64,000 bases of DNA from Sphagnum magellanicum (taxonomy: Eukaryota > Streptophyta > Sphagnopsida > Sphagnales > Sphagnaceae): assembly GCA_021904315.1 (NCBI GenBank), contig CM038923.1, positions 16,436,038 through 16,500,037 on the forward strand. Reading direction: 5' to 3'. The position numbers and the translations under genes are program-made. The notes below the pieces were generated by a model. That model did not search any database. It worked only from the letters and a program-made list of their open reading frames with translations, and was not told where the DNA came from. Numbering within the stretch: position 1 is the stretch's first letter; every line of letters begins with the position of its first letter. This document shows positions 23,800-35,914 of this stretch, piece after piece.

Positions 23800-24628
23800 T
23801 GTAACCCTAAATTAGGTCACATCAACTTCTAGGTGTCACTAATCAGGGAAGTGGGCGGTTGGTTAGTTGAGCCATTTGCTTTCGTGACGGCTACTTTTAC
23901 TGTACTTCCGAATGGGAAGCTTGGTTGATTTGGGAGAGGGGTGATGTACTGAGTGATTTGCATGACGGCTGCAATGAATGGGTATGGAGCTTGTGTGGTG
24001 GCTCCGAATTATGGCTAGGGTCGACGATGTAATTAGGGAAAATGGCGGTTTGGTACTGGAGAATGGCTGAAGCTTCCGGACGAAGCTTACGATGGTGGAT
24101 GAGGAGGATAGGAAGGACGGGGTTTTTAGTAACGGACGGTATGGAGGAAAGAGGTAGGGAGTTGGAGAGCAGGGAGCTTAGCTGACGGATGTTTTATTTT
24201 TTTCCGCTGCGTCTGAGGTTGGTGGAGCTCTTGTTGCAGAAGTAGACGAGAGGAATTAGGAAGAGGGAGGACTAGATTTGGGGAAGGATCGGACCATCTT
24301 CTTGTTTTGTGAACTGCTGATGGCGAGAACTGCTTGAGCTGTCGAGGATGTACACGTTTTTGTGAATGAGAATCAAATTTTTTTTTTTGAAATCGCATCA
24401 GTGTGGAAGTGCATGATAGGAAGTGTGAGTAGTTAAGTTGCTGTGTTGATGTGTTTGTCAGTCTGTGAATCATTGAGGAGTCAGGGAGAGCAGTGAGCAG
24501 CTTTGAGTTTTGAAAATGGAAAGTTGTTAGCGGGTGTGAGCCCGACTTGTAGAACTTTGATGTCAGGGTCTACATCAGTTGGTGTATGCGTCGTCTGTCT
24601 TTAGAGGACCCCTTCTTTTTAGGCTACA
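23800..24628 (+). repeat. 3' LTR
   Basis: It begins TGTAACCC directly downstream of the polypurine tract and ends GGCTACA, forming an almost perfect short inverted repeat with its own start. It is followed by ATAC, which matches the repeat before the 5' LTR. It carries eight terminal bases (24621-24628) that the 5' LTR lacks. Confidence 0.9.
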
Positions 24629-24632
24629 ATAC

Positions 24633-27600
24633 TTTGTTGTGAATGTTTGCAACTTGTCAAAAAAATTGAAAAAAAAATTGATTTTTTTTTCCTATTGTGG
24701 CTTGTGCCATTGGCTTAATTGTTAAGTGGTTGGTCAACTAATTTCTCCTTCCCAAACCAAATTTTGTAATATAGTTGAATTTCTAATGATAAAAACTATT
24801 CAAGATAAAATGTCTCCCACACCTTAGAATTTTAAAATTACAAATTCACATTTAAAAAAATCTACTTAATGTATTTTGGCAATTTTGTTAACATGTGCAA
24901 AAATAGTTGAAACCATTGTTTAATTTTGTATATTTAACATTTAAAAATAATAAAAATGGAATTTTTTTATATAATTTTTTTTCAATATATTGATATACAT
25001 AAATTGAAATTTTGAAATCAATCTAATGAATAAAAGATAATTAATTTTTTTTAAAAATAGTTGTAACCAATGTTTTTATAATGCAAAAGGATTCACATTG
25101 TACTTAGTTATTTACAAGAAATTTTAATACCTACCTAACTACCTACCCATTTTGGAAAAACATTAATATAAAATTTAACATAATGATATTAAAAAAAAAT
25201 TCCAAAATTTTTTGAAGAAGATTTTTTTAAAGAGATTTCAATAATATTTTTGTAAGACAAAGTAGTTTAAAAGGCGAGGTATGATTCATGATTGGGTGGT
25301 TATACCCATTCAAGGTTCTCCAACAATATCTAAAGTGCTTTTCCAATTTCATTAATTTTTAAAATTTTGATTTGATTGAATTCTCAATGATTAAATGGTT
25401 TGATAATCAATACTTAATTCTTGGATTGTAGGTTTAAACTTTAAACATTATGAAATTGCCTTGGTGCACCTTACTAATTGAAAACGTTCCAATAATTATA
25501 CCTAGTGCACAACTATGGGGGTGTTGTGGTGTATCATGTGGGAGATTTCAACCAATTGTTATTTAATTGATGAAAGGTGACATTGATTCAAATTTTTGGT
25601 GATTTTTTTTTTTTTTTTCAAAAAGTCATCAGATTCCTTTTTTTTGGGGGAATGTGTTGCCATAAGATTATTTACTAATTACTATTCTAATTGTCTAATA
25701 CAAAAGTATTGCCAATCAATTCAAAATTTGTTTAGAGATGTTCATCATTATTGTTACATTACAAAATTGAAAAAAACATATTGATCTTAACATGACAAGC
25801 AAACAAATCAAACAAACCAGCTTCTTAAATACAATGTAAATGTTGCCATATTTTGTTTATTTAAAGGCAATTCATTGTCACTTTTTCATTGTTTGAACAA
25901 TTAATAATTTTTTTCTTATTACCAATTAATTTAAAATCTATTTTGGGAGGCTTGTTGCTTATACTACATGAAAAGTATTGAAAAATGAAATTCATCATAG
26001 GTTTTTTTATTTTCAAATATTATGGGAAATTATTATTTTTAATGAAATTCAATCATTGGTGGAGGGGTTGGGGTTGGGGGTGTACGTAAACACAGGTTAA
26101 CTCAACACCTAACTAAATTATACCATTAATTATACGTCTTTTAAATTGTAAAGGATATGAAATATGGAATTTGCTAACTAATGTGCCTAAAATTAACATC
26201 TATGGATGTATATTTAACATCTTCCATGTAATTCCAATATAAGACATTCAGTTTAATAACAACGAAACTTCATGCATTTAGTAATTAAAAACCAATGAAA
26301 ATAATCTTGTCATCCCTTTGCACAAAGATTGTTTTTAGGCAAAATAAGTGAAAATGGTCGACCCTACCACATGACTTTTTGCCCTTGCTTTTTTGCATGT
26401 CTACCTTATACATTAGCACAAGGTAACATATCATATTACACATCAGTCTTGAAAAGTTCACATTGGTTTCATACTTCAATTCCAAAAATGTTGGATGAAT
26501 TTCCTTATGTCACCACTTTACAAAACATCACAAGGCATTTGACATATTTCGATTTTTAGTTCACCTCCAAAATAAATCTATAATTCACATGTGGTCTTGT
26601 GAGGTATTTATAGACCATTGCTACATTGTAACATTTAAATGAATTAGATTTGGGTTAGATTGTAGATAATGTTTCTTTCACCTATATCTTTTATGTGATA
26701 TAACCCCACAAATCTAGCAACGTCATGTCTTGGTGCATGGGAGGGGATGGGGGACCCATGCTATGAATATTGAAGGGTAGCCCCAAGGTGGACGAGACAA
26801 GGACCCCTTGGTGGTAGGAAAGGCAAATTTTTTCCATCACTTTGCAAAGGTGGTTCATTCGAGGTCTCACAAAATTTGGGAAGGTTTACATCAGCCTATT
26901 ATAATGTAATCTTGTTTATAATTTTCACCCAAAGAATCCTGCAATGCCCAAGGCCACAAGCCCAAAATTATGGAGAAAATCAATGTGAATTGAACATGTT
27001 TGTCTTATGTGGTTGTGTGCATCTACTTTTCAAATTACATGTACACATTTATGGGTATTTTGCATGTTTTGTTTTTACAATTTACTTTCTATATAAAGTT
27101 TTGAATAGGCCATGTGGTTTGCACATGTTGAATAGTGTATGGGTTGAGAGTATTTATAAAATATTTTTTCTTGGAATGGTATTGTAATACAATAATGGAT
27201 TTGGTGGTAATTAAATTATTGTTTAATTTGTCAATTTCTCCAAAAATTCACTATATCAAGTGTTGAATTTTAAAATTCAAACTACATGGTGCCCAAAGTT
27301 TTGGAAGCCTAAGGTTTAAAACATGTTCATTATAGCATTTTTTTTTATGTTGTTACAACTTGACACATTTTGCCTACCCAATAATGTGGGGCGACAAACT
27401 TTGGTGGAAAATGGGATATTGATAATTGTGAGTGTAAATTTGTGTAATTGTGAGGCAAACCCATCCTTGGATGGTACCATTACAAATGTCACACCTTCAT
27501 TTTTTTAGACCCATCGAACTTTGAAAAATCATAAAAAAATATTTAAATAAATATCTTTAAAAAAAAATTCTCATAAATAAATTTATTAGGTTTCATAAAT

Positions 27601-29554
27601 TTTGAAATTTCAGTAATATCAAGAATACTTTTTATTTTAATGTTCCTAATGATTGCATTTTTAAAAAAAATTGAAGAGTGTACACTAATTCATTTTTTTG
27701 AACTTTTTGGTCAAGAACACAAATTTGAAACATGATTTGAAATTTTTTTGGGAATGTTTTTCTTAAAGTAATTTTGAAATCATTTTATTTTTAGGTTTTT
27801 ATTAGGAAATTAATTTAATAAATATTTTTTAGTTTTGAATTTCCAAAGTTAAAGCTATTGATTTCTGAAAGGACCATTTTAATTAAGAACACAAAATTTT
27901 AACAATTTTCATTTTTTAAAGTCCAAAATAAACTTCAAAACATATATTAAGGCATGCAATGGATAAACAGGAGAAAAAATTAGTTTATAGTTATGAAAAC
28001 ATTTTTAAAAAAAGGCCCAAAAAAATGATTTGGCCATTTTTGGTTCTTTAACCAATCCTTGATATGATTCCTAGTTGTACCACCCAAGAATGGGTTTGCC
28101 CTATGATTGTAAAATTATGCATAATATTGTATAAATGTCAAAATTTGACATTAGTGTTTTTTTTGGGACAAAATTCACAACTAGTTAAGTTTTTCAAAAG
28201 AATTTTTAATAAATAGGGGATTTTTCCACCATTTTTTGAAATAGAAACAATTACATTAGCTAAATCTAAACTTAGGCATTTCTTAGGTCGCCACTTATAA
28301 TAACACATTCGTAAAAATGTTACAACCCATCTAGGATAGTTGCTATATAATGCTAATTGATATTGGGGCTCTTCACCTAACAACCTACTACTTGGAAAAT
28401 TTGAAAAACAAATCTTGTCTAACACAAGTTAGTTTCAAAAACACATTTCATCAAAACCCATTCCCTAAAGCTCTCACAACAACACAAATCCTCCACATAT
28501 CTTAAGGCAATTCATTATATATTGAAATTTCTAGAGGTGAAGCAAAGTGTGGCAAATATGAATTGAAAAACAAAAAAACAATTGCAAACAAAATGAAAAA
28601 ATGTATTGCATGGATGTTATTTATCAAAATAGATAAAACATGATCAACATCCTTATTCATGCCAAAAATATCGAATATTTTAAGATTGCATAGGATCATG
28701 TGACTTATTTCACATTACATACATATTAGGATCATTTCATCAAATCAACTTTCATATTAACCTTTGAATAACTCAACATGTACATGTAAGAAATGCATTC
28801 ACTTTTTGAATGCATGCATATAGGCTGAGTCCTAACCCTTTGAAGGGTTAAGGGTGTCAACCCAAGGGCAAAATTTCAAAGAGCTCCCTAATTGCCTCAA
28901 AGTGCACACTCAAGTGTAGAACTTGTCCAAGAAGCATGGGCAGCTAGCTAGCTAGCAAATCAGTGTCAAAGCAAAGTCCAAAAGAGATTGGGGGGACTTA
29001 GGATGGTTTTCTAATTGTCTTGTTAGATGCTACATTTTCTACTAAGAGCCTAATTTCTGAGAGCAAAACCAACAAGGAGGAACCCACGATGAACCTTAGC
29101 AAAGAATCATACCTAGTAAAGTTATCCATAAAGTCAGCTATTAGGGGGCGAGAAGGGTCAGTTTTGTCATAATAGGGCATCAAATGTATAACTAGGAATG
29201 AAATTTTACGAAACCAAATAACTGGGACCCAAACTAGTTTTTCCACCAATTTTGGTGGTAAACTGAGTTTCATCCCCTCTTTTATTTTCCTGAGCGCCTT
29301 CACTGCTGTTACATATATTTTTACTGGTTTTACATGTACAACTACTATAATTGGTCTCGAACCTTGTGCATTACATGCTGAGTTTCAGCAATTCATTCTG
29401 AGATTTAATGAAATTTTCTTACTTTGCCGATACCACTGAAAGAGGGGATAGGGGGTGAAAGAGAGGGTGACTTTTCAGATAACTTTAGGAAAGAAAAGAA
29501 ATTCAGTTTTTTGTCTATTGAATTTGGAGGGTCTTGCCCCACGTGCTGCTCCTC
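24633..29554. other. AT-rich gene-free DNA
   Basis: Homopolymer runs of A or T and short chance ORFs dominate. A minus-strand frame at 28138-28425 (GEEPQYQLALYSNYPRW) and another at 28998-29303, just downstream of the LHT stop, have no family I can name. A small perfect hairpin (AACCCTTTGAAGGGTT) lies at about 28833-28848, and a CTAG-rich stretch at 28952-28964. A TACC-type tract lies at about 25130-25150. No gene is supported. Confidence 0.45.
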
Positions 29555-32500
29555 CTATCCAGAAAATTTATACTTTGAGAATCTGATGATGATGATTTGG
29601 TGCAGACCACCAACTGGTATAGTCAGCCAAATGAGTAAACCCAACAAAATACAGAACTGCATCATCCAACGGCCTGTGTCAGCTTTGTTTTCTTTTTGGG
29701 CAAATTTTCACCTCAACATGGTGATGATGTTAAGAATCAAACAACACTGGATTTCTAAACCTAAACCCACTGTCAGAGCTTTAGGGCTTTTAAGACACAT
29801 ACCCAGTTAAGGATCCAGGAGAAGCTAAAGGCCTTTGGCTTGACGATCTTCAGCCACATGGAGCAAGGAAGCTGCAAACAAATGTCACCCGAAAATTTCT
29901 TTCATTAGTGAGTAAGAAAGAAATTTTCAACATGTGTTAGTTTCTGAATCATCTTCAAACTGCAAATTCAGAAATTATTGTTGTAGACTACAAAAAAGAA
30001 ATTCTCTTCTTGAATGTGTTTGACTTGGTTTTATGTAAATTTGATACTAGTACAGTGCATATAAAAAATGGCTCAGCAACTGTTGTTACAGTTTGTTGAA
30101 ATCTTCAAACAAAAAATTAGAGATTTACGAGGAAAGTTGTTGGTGCAAATGCAATGCCTCCGAGGAATCCGACCAGATCTCCGAAAAACGGAATTGCCAT
30201 TGCCACAAAGATGGTGAATGCTGCAAAAAAAAATCTCTCACCACAGATCATTACCAATTTCACAAGAAACAAACGCATGACTGTTGAATCTGCTGCTCTA
30301 TGAAGAAGCTCCCTGGTAGCAACAGATCAGAAATTGGCACCAAACAGCCGGTGGAATTTGAGAAGAAACGCCATGCATCCATGAATCTGCTAGAGCTGTG
30401 AAGAATTTCCTGGGCAGCAGATCAGATCGCCAAGCACATGCGTAAGCAACAGGAAGACCCGAGTTTTGGGTGATCTAATTAATTACCGACATAGAGCGAG
30501 CGCACCCACAATCGGAGAAAGCGAGTATGGTTCCACTCCAGCTTCGACACGAGAATGCTCTCCATCATATCGAAAACTGGCATTGCGAAAATCTGGAATC
30601 GTAGCCACATGAGAATCCACGGGCTCTGAACTTAGTTGTTTCGAGATCTGAAACGAAACCCTAAACCCTAAAATATTGCAGCCTGCTAGCTAGCTCTAGA
30701 ATTCATTCTGAGAGCCGGTTGAACCCCGGGAGATCTCACGTTGTGACCTGCAGACTTGAATCCTCATAGAACTTTGTGTAGAAGGTTTCGTGGGGATCAT
30801 GCATTGTCGAAGATTGTGGATCTGGATCACCAACCTGATAGCTGCCAAGAACGTGGATGACGACCATGAGGTTTGCAACAGCAAGGAGCCAGACAGGTTT
30901 CCCCAAGGAGAGGAGGACATTGTCGCCCACTCCATTCCCCATCGCCCAATAGCCCACTATTGCGACAGGAAAGTAGCAAAGCGCAACCACCGCGTAAGCT
31001 AGTAGGCAACCCCTCCACATGGGGACCTTGGAGGGTGTCTCTGGTGTCGACGGAAGCGATGCTTGAATCTCAAGTACCACATTGTGTCCTGCAAATGCAA
31101 ACGCGACTTGCCCAACTGCGTTGAGAATTCCGAAGTACGCAATTCCTGCTGTAGACTTGGACTCATGAGCAGGTACGGCGTAGCTCACGTTTGCGACTCT
31201 TCCCGCGCACAATGGCGCCATCCAAGCTGCCATTGAATAGCTGCATGTCAAGTTCGAACAGTCTCACAAACGGCATGAGGAATCATGCATGTCCCCAACA
31301 ACAAACAAAACTCCGATTGCTTGCACTACGTGAGGACATCTTTACGTCAGGCAGGCTCCTCTGATCACAGCAATTTCCATTATGTGTTCACAGTCATCTC
31401 ACAACTCTACGGGTCAAACTCGGACTCATTATAAAATGACATCTGTCATTTCTGTTCCCGAGAATATGCGTTCCCACAGTTCTTAACATGATTACCTACA
31501 TATTTGCAAGGGGCTTGCACCTCTCCAATGGAAAGCTACTGTCTGTGCAACAGCAAGAAACAAGGCCTTATGTCAATGTCTTTCCATCAGGCTGCTCTGA
31601 TCTTAGGACACTGTGTAACTATGATCGCAGCAGCCTACGCAGCAGCCTAATGGAAAGAGATCCTGACTGACTGCTGCGGGTTTCCAGATACAGCTCAAAG
31701 TCTGATCTAGAGCTCTAGGTAGTGGACGTGCTGCATGGGATCTGATTATGATGGAGTTCATAGCACCACGACGTACCTGACAGACATGATTGCAGCAGAG
31801 AAAGAAACAATGGAGATGGAATTGAAATTCGGGCATTGTGCAAGAAAGAAATGCACGGAGCCGAAGATTGCAATCCAAGCCGTCTTGTGAATATGGCGAC
31901 ACCCAACTGGATCGGTGCACAACAAATCATATGCACCCATCAACGAGCTTCCACCTGCGACCCATGTCTTTATTCTTAGACAACTGCAGGAAGCTGGCGG
32001 CTGCTGCAGGAGGCAATCGCAAACAAGGCGGTACAGCAACGTCGACTGTTACTACGTACCTGTCAATACGTACACAATGTCGACGCCGACCATGGCGATC
32101 AGCTGCTGTGGCACCACAAGCCAAAGCCCGAGCTTCTCACCAAACACGTACTGCCCAAGCTCATGGTATCGGTTGAAGCGTCTGCCAGGCTCAGCTTCCA
32201 GCTCGTGCATCTCGACAAGCTGCCACAAAGTGAAGAGGGTGACCACCCACGACAACGCCAACAGCGCCATGCCTGGTCCCCTGCATGCAGCTCGTCACAC
32301 ACATTCCCCCCGGATTACAACCGCTGCACACTATCTATCATCTTTGCATCCAAGCGACCGTTGCTTCACAGCTATTCACAACACTCTAATGGAACTTTGC
32401 AGCGCAAGCATTCCCAAGCTGTTGATCCCTAGGGTTGCACAACGTTCTTGGTGGAAGAGAACAAGCAGATGATCAGCGTACTGACTTGACGGGATCTCGC

Positions 32501-33117
32501 GGGGACTTGGATCAATTCAACACAAGACGTGCATGAGTTTGCAAGGCAGCTTGTACCAGGTGAGATAAGCCATGGCGCTGGGCAGACTTAGGACGCCTGC
32601 ACCGACCATGGCTGTGACGTTGTGGAATGCTGAGTACCACCATCTTGCGTTGCGAGAGCTAGTGACAGGTAACCAGTTCTCCACATCTCTCCTCTGTTGC
32701 CGCACTTCGTCAATCAGCTCCTGAAGCACTGGAAAGTGATACAGTGGTCTCGCGGACACATCAGTTTTCTGCATCGACCGGTGCAACGCGTTCTTACTGT
32801 TCCTGAACGTCGTCTAGTACAAATCCATGCGATCTGCACATGGTTCTTCAATCGTCTAGATATACAGCGACGACACATGATCAAAACAGATATATATATT
32901 TGCATGGAAAGCTGCAAAATATTGCAGCTATGATCAGAAAAGAACCTGCTTGAACGTCGAAGCTCTGGTGCATAAGAAAAAAAAAAACCTGGAAGTCGTC
33001 CGAAGCTGCAGCTGTTGTAAAGTTCTGCAGGTCTGCGACTTGGTCTTGCAGGGGCGCTAATGCAACAACATGAACGGCATGAGGGTCCGAGAAGTACTCT
33101 GGCATGGGATAAACCAT
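29555..33117 (-). CDS. LHT: LHT-type amino-acid transporter, nine exons
   Basis: Exons on the minus strand: 33117-32989, 32720-32557, 32280-32060, 31954-31777, 31240-30835, 30592-30487, 30220-30129, 29871-29803 and 29656-29555 (stop TAG). All introns are GT-AG and phases are consistent; the total is 1467 nt, 488 residues. The product is a lysine/histidine transporter-type member of the AAAP family, a proton-coupled plasma-membrane importer of neutral and acidic amino acids in characterised plants. Diagnostic stretches: [20 protein letters not shown] (first helix), [66 protein letters not shown], and the C-terminal PVGGL...YKFSG. Arabidopsis LHT1 is about 446 residues; the surplus is an N-terminal extension. 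The first exon is the least certain part: the chosen ATG has a strong GCCATGG context and splices in frame, but a start within an unspliced second exon (ATG near 32786) is possible. No disabling mutation was seen. Confidence 0.9.
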
Positions 33118-33569
33118 GGCATGAATCTTGTCTTGCAGAAGAGGCTCCTTTCCCAAGCAAAGGACGAAGAGGAGAATTTCAGGAGAAAGACACAAGAAGA
33201 AAAGGACAAGGACCAGAAACGAGAGAGAGAGTCGAGAGACGCACACATGCACGAGAGAGAGTGATATACGTAATTGATGAGTGGGGGAGAACAAAACCAA
33301 AGAATGAAAGTGTCTTCAATGCAGCGAGCGAAGCGAGGAAGATGGAAGTTGCTCGTGATTCAATGCTATCGACGAGAATCGCATCGCAGCAGCAACCGCA
33401 GCAGGTGCACTTGGGAATTGGAACGGAGTTTTTACCTTGAGGAGCTCGGTGACGACGCTGCAGGGACGACAGACGATGATCAGCGGAGTCTCGAGCACCT
33501 CGATCGCCTTGGCACCAGCCGCGTTTTTCATTGGCGATATTTCGCCAAAAAGAAAAAAAATTATATCTA

Positions 33570-33790
33570 GAAATTCGAAAATCAAGTGATTTTGGAGTTC
33601 TTTAATCGCCAGAAGTGATAAAAATAATAATAATAATAATTTCTAGATTTCTATATTTGGTTTTCAGTTTAGCCAACAGCATAGAAGGATGATTAAATAT
33701 TAGTACTTTATATTTGGCTTATAGCCAGATTTGGCTAAATTTTCCTAAGGATGATACTCCGCTTTTCTACATCTTCCTATGGAAAATTGT
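33570..33790. repeat. Dispersed repeat, copy 1 (also near 34030 and 44560)
   Basis: Shared landmarks in the same order and orientation are TCGCCAGAA, then (ATA)n, then ATATTTGG, then GGTTTT..GTAGCCAA/TTAGCCAA, then a segment reading AGCCAGATTTGGCTAAA, then GATGA. It matches 44560-44830 over roughly 220 bp and 34030-34135 over the second half. Confidence 0.55.
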
Positions 33791-33871
33791 CATTTTGGCT
33801 ACCAAAAAATTTCTTTCAAGAAAAAACCAGAGCTTGCCACTGCTGCCGTAAATGGGTTGTGTTTTTTTTAA

Positions 33872-33901
33872 GGGGGGGGGAGGGGGGGGGGGGATGGGGG
33901 G
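33872..33901 (+). repeat. G-run, quadruplex-capable
   Basis: Runs of nine, twelve and six G separated by single A or AT lie on the plus strand upstream of the LHT gene. On the LHT template or coding strand this could fold as a G-quadruplex. Confidence 0.6.
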
Positions 33902-34029
33902 AATTTCGTCAAATTTTGACCTGTAAAATATGATTTCAACCTATAAAGGATTTTCCATGGAAAAAATGGCCCAAGTTCGCCAGATTTCAAAAAAAGGAAA
34001 ATTCCAGATCGCCAGATTTTTATGCTAAG

Positions 34030-34135
34030 TTCCAGTAGGTAGCCAAGAACATAGAATGATCCTGTTTTTTTTTCTACTTTCATATCTAGTCTATAGCCAA
34101 ATCTGGCTAAATCATCTTATGAATGATCGCCAATT
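34030..34135. repeat. Dispersed repeat, copy 2 (partial)
   Basis: GTAGCCAAGAACATAGAATG and ATAGCCAAATCTGGCTAAAT correspond to the second half of the repeats at 33570-33790 and 44560-44830. Confidence 0.5.
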
Positions 34136-34238
34136 GAGCTACATACACAAAATTGAAAAGAAAAACCCTGTGCATAGGCAACGTTGCGTGAGTAGGTATC
34201 ATAAGATCCTAGAGGCGGTGAGTGGTACCTAACTATAA

Positions 34239-34441
34239 AGGTGCATTCACACCTGGTGTTAAGGACATAGTGTTGAGTCCCCTAACACCATGCTAGTCGT
34301 TTAGGACTTACACCTACTTACCATGAACATTTTATGCTAAAGTTAAAACTCACTTAACATTAAGCTTTCACCCATTTAAACGTTGGGTGCCACCTAGATT
34401 TTGAATTAATTACTGACTTAACACCAAGTGTGAATGCACCA
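34239..34441. mobile_element. MITE, 203 bp, Tourist/Harbinger-like
   Basis: 24-bp terminal inverted repeats (34240-34263 and 34417-34440) start GGTGCATTCACAC and differ at one base. With one extra base on each side, the flanks are TAA (34236-34238) and TAA (34442-34444), the 3-bp target duplication typical of PIF/Harbinger-type elements. It has no coding capacity. It lies about 1.1 kb upstream of the LHT start. An autonomous source is not evident here: the decayed Harbinger at 48-50 kb does not visibly share these ends. Confidence 0.75.
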
Positions 34442-34444
34442 TAA

Positions 34445-35014
34445 CATGGGCTATATGAAATACAGTGCATCCTATCCAAACATCAAAGCTTTATTTACTT
34501 ACACAAAAGCATGTTACCTAGCACAACTGCAGGAATCCAAGTATTATATATTTTGCAAAACAAAAAAATAAACCCTCCAAAACATAAATTTCTTTACAAA
34601 ACAAACACAAAGCACAACCCAGAATAAAATGGTTAAAAAAAAAACTGAATTTTTATCATACAAATCCTTACATTTTTTCAACATGAAATTTTTAAAATCA
34701 CATTCACACTAGAATCAATTCCAACCCTACTTACCCAAAGTTACCTACAATAATTGAGATAAAAACACAACTGTCATAAAATTCTTAACAATTGAAAATT
34801 TCACAAAAGGTTATTTGATTGATTGTTTAAAAAACTTATGAAATCTATAATTATATATTTGGAACTTGTTGTTTGATATTTTAAAACCATCATTATATAT
34901 GTTGTTAAAAATTCCTTGAAACCCATCAATTATTAGAATTATTTGTAAAATTTTAAAAACATAATATCAATGTCTTGAGTTTGCCCATTAAGTGGGTGAG
35001 ATTAAGAAAATTTA
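34445..35014. other. AT-rich spacer
   Basis: Nothing recognisable was found on either strand. Confidence 0.5.
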
Positions 35015-35914
35015 ATAAAAACTAGTGGTAACCTTTGCCTGCAAGGCACAGACGGTTTTCAAGTGTGGCACATTTCAAGTGGTCGTAAGGTTACTTCAAA
35101 CTTGGAACACCCACTAAGTCGGAGCTAAAATAAAAGCCCGGCTAAAATATGGAGGAAGGAGGCATCCATCCATCCATCCACTCATTCATCCATTCATCCC
35201 AAGGTTGAGGGACCCTATAAACCTTATAAGAGACCTTACAAACCCAAACCCTCCCTTGCTAGTGTGCCTTATCTCCAATTTTTTCATCATTCCTTGAAAC
35301 AAATATTTGCCGGAAAAAGAAAACCCCCAAACGAAAAAGAAGGGCGCTCAGAGCAGTCGGAGGGCCCCCATTTCCCGGTGTGAAAAAATATGTCTCCACC
35401 AACGGACCCCTCCTCGTCCACCCCCCCAAAGCAACGTCCTTTAGAGTCGGACGGGCTCGGCACCGAACACACAGCAGTATTGTTTATTCTTTGTCCAATG
35501 GTCTCTCGCCTCCTCACCCACCGGTTCCCCCCCCCCCTCAACGGTCCATCCCACCCCATGTGTAACTTCCCAGCTCACCACTTTTACCCCAACACAATAC
35601 TTACCCCTGAAAAACATCATTCCACCCGTCCGATTCCCAATCCAACGCTCCTAACTCGCTTTATCACATCTTTATTCCTCCCCCCCAGGGTAACTTAAAG
35701 TAAATTAAAGTAAGATAAAGACTGACTGACTGACTGACGCGATCGATGCCTGGCGTGTGTCTCTCCGCCACCACGACCCACAGCACCAAAATTATACAAA
35801 GGCCGATTCTGTCATAGAAAATGCAAAGGCCGATTCTGCCATAGAATGCTTTTGCAGTAGAATTGTCGTGTCACAGACAGACGCACGCACAGACGTAGTG
35901 AATTAATATAGTAG
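35015..35914. mobile_element. Candidate non-autonomous element, GC-rich, 900 bp
   Basis: A markedly GC-richer block than its surroundings. It begins ATAAAAACTAGTGGTAACC, followed by a small GCC/GGC hairpin, and ends GAATTAATATAGTAG. The flanks are ATTTA on both sides (35010-35014 and 35915-35919), a possible 5-bp target repeat, although the region's AT-richness weakens this. Inside are (CATC)n-type sequence at 35163-35200, C-runs, (GACT)n at about 35721-35738 and a tandem duplication of an AAAGGCCGATTCTG unit at 35800-35850. ORFs on both strands here are low-complexity shadows. The class cannot be named from sequence alone. Confidence 0.4.

Larger units (their letters stand above)
16738..24628 (+). 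mobile_element. Ty3/gypsy LTR retrotransposon, nearly full length
   Basis: Two long terminal repeats (16738-17557 and 23800-24628) enclose, in order, a primer-binding site, a leader with extra ORFs, a single-frame gag-pol and a polypurine tract. The order protease, RT, RNase H, integrase is Ty3/gypsy. There is no chromodomain after integrase; the C-terminus instead carries a GPYRF motif, so it is not a chromovirus. A 4-bp direct repeat ATAC flanks the element (16734-16737 and 24629-24632). By hand the LTRs differ at about 29 of 820 positions (about 3.5%), about 26 being transitions, which points to a moderately old, methylated insertion. Seven in-frame stops make this copy defective. The element has more G+C than its surroundings. 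It lies in gene-free DNA. Confidence 0.93.
33118..34238. other. Upstream region of the LHT gene
   Basis: It contains GA/CT microsatellite sequence at about 33215-33262 (CT-rich in the gene's direction, typical of plant 5' leaders), and a possible spliced 5' leader exon ending in AAG|GTAAAA near 33435. It also holds two copies of a dispersed repeat (33570-33790 and 34030-34135) and a G-run at 33872-33901. No clear TATA box was identified. Confidence 0.4.

Noticed and set aside
28998-29303. 101-codon minus-strand ORF just downstream of the LHT stop
   Set aside because: Not part of the transporter (its last exon ends at 29555) and no family recognised; possibly 3' untranslated or chance.
33316-33585. 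Open minus-strand frame (MKNAAGAKAIEVLE) ending at a GTAAAA donor upstream of the LHT gene
   Set aside because: Could be an extra first exon in phase, but it matches nothing in LHT proteins; more likely 5' leader sequence.
35287-35698. ORFs on both strands in the GC-rich block
   Set aside because: C-runs and Pro/Gly-rich low complexity, with no recognisable domain.
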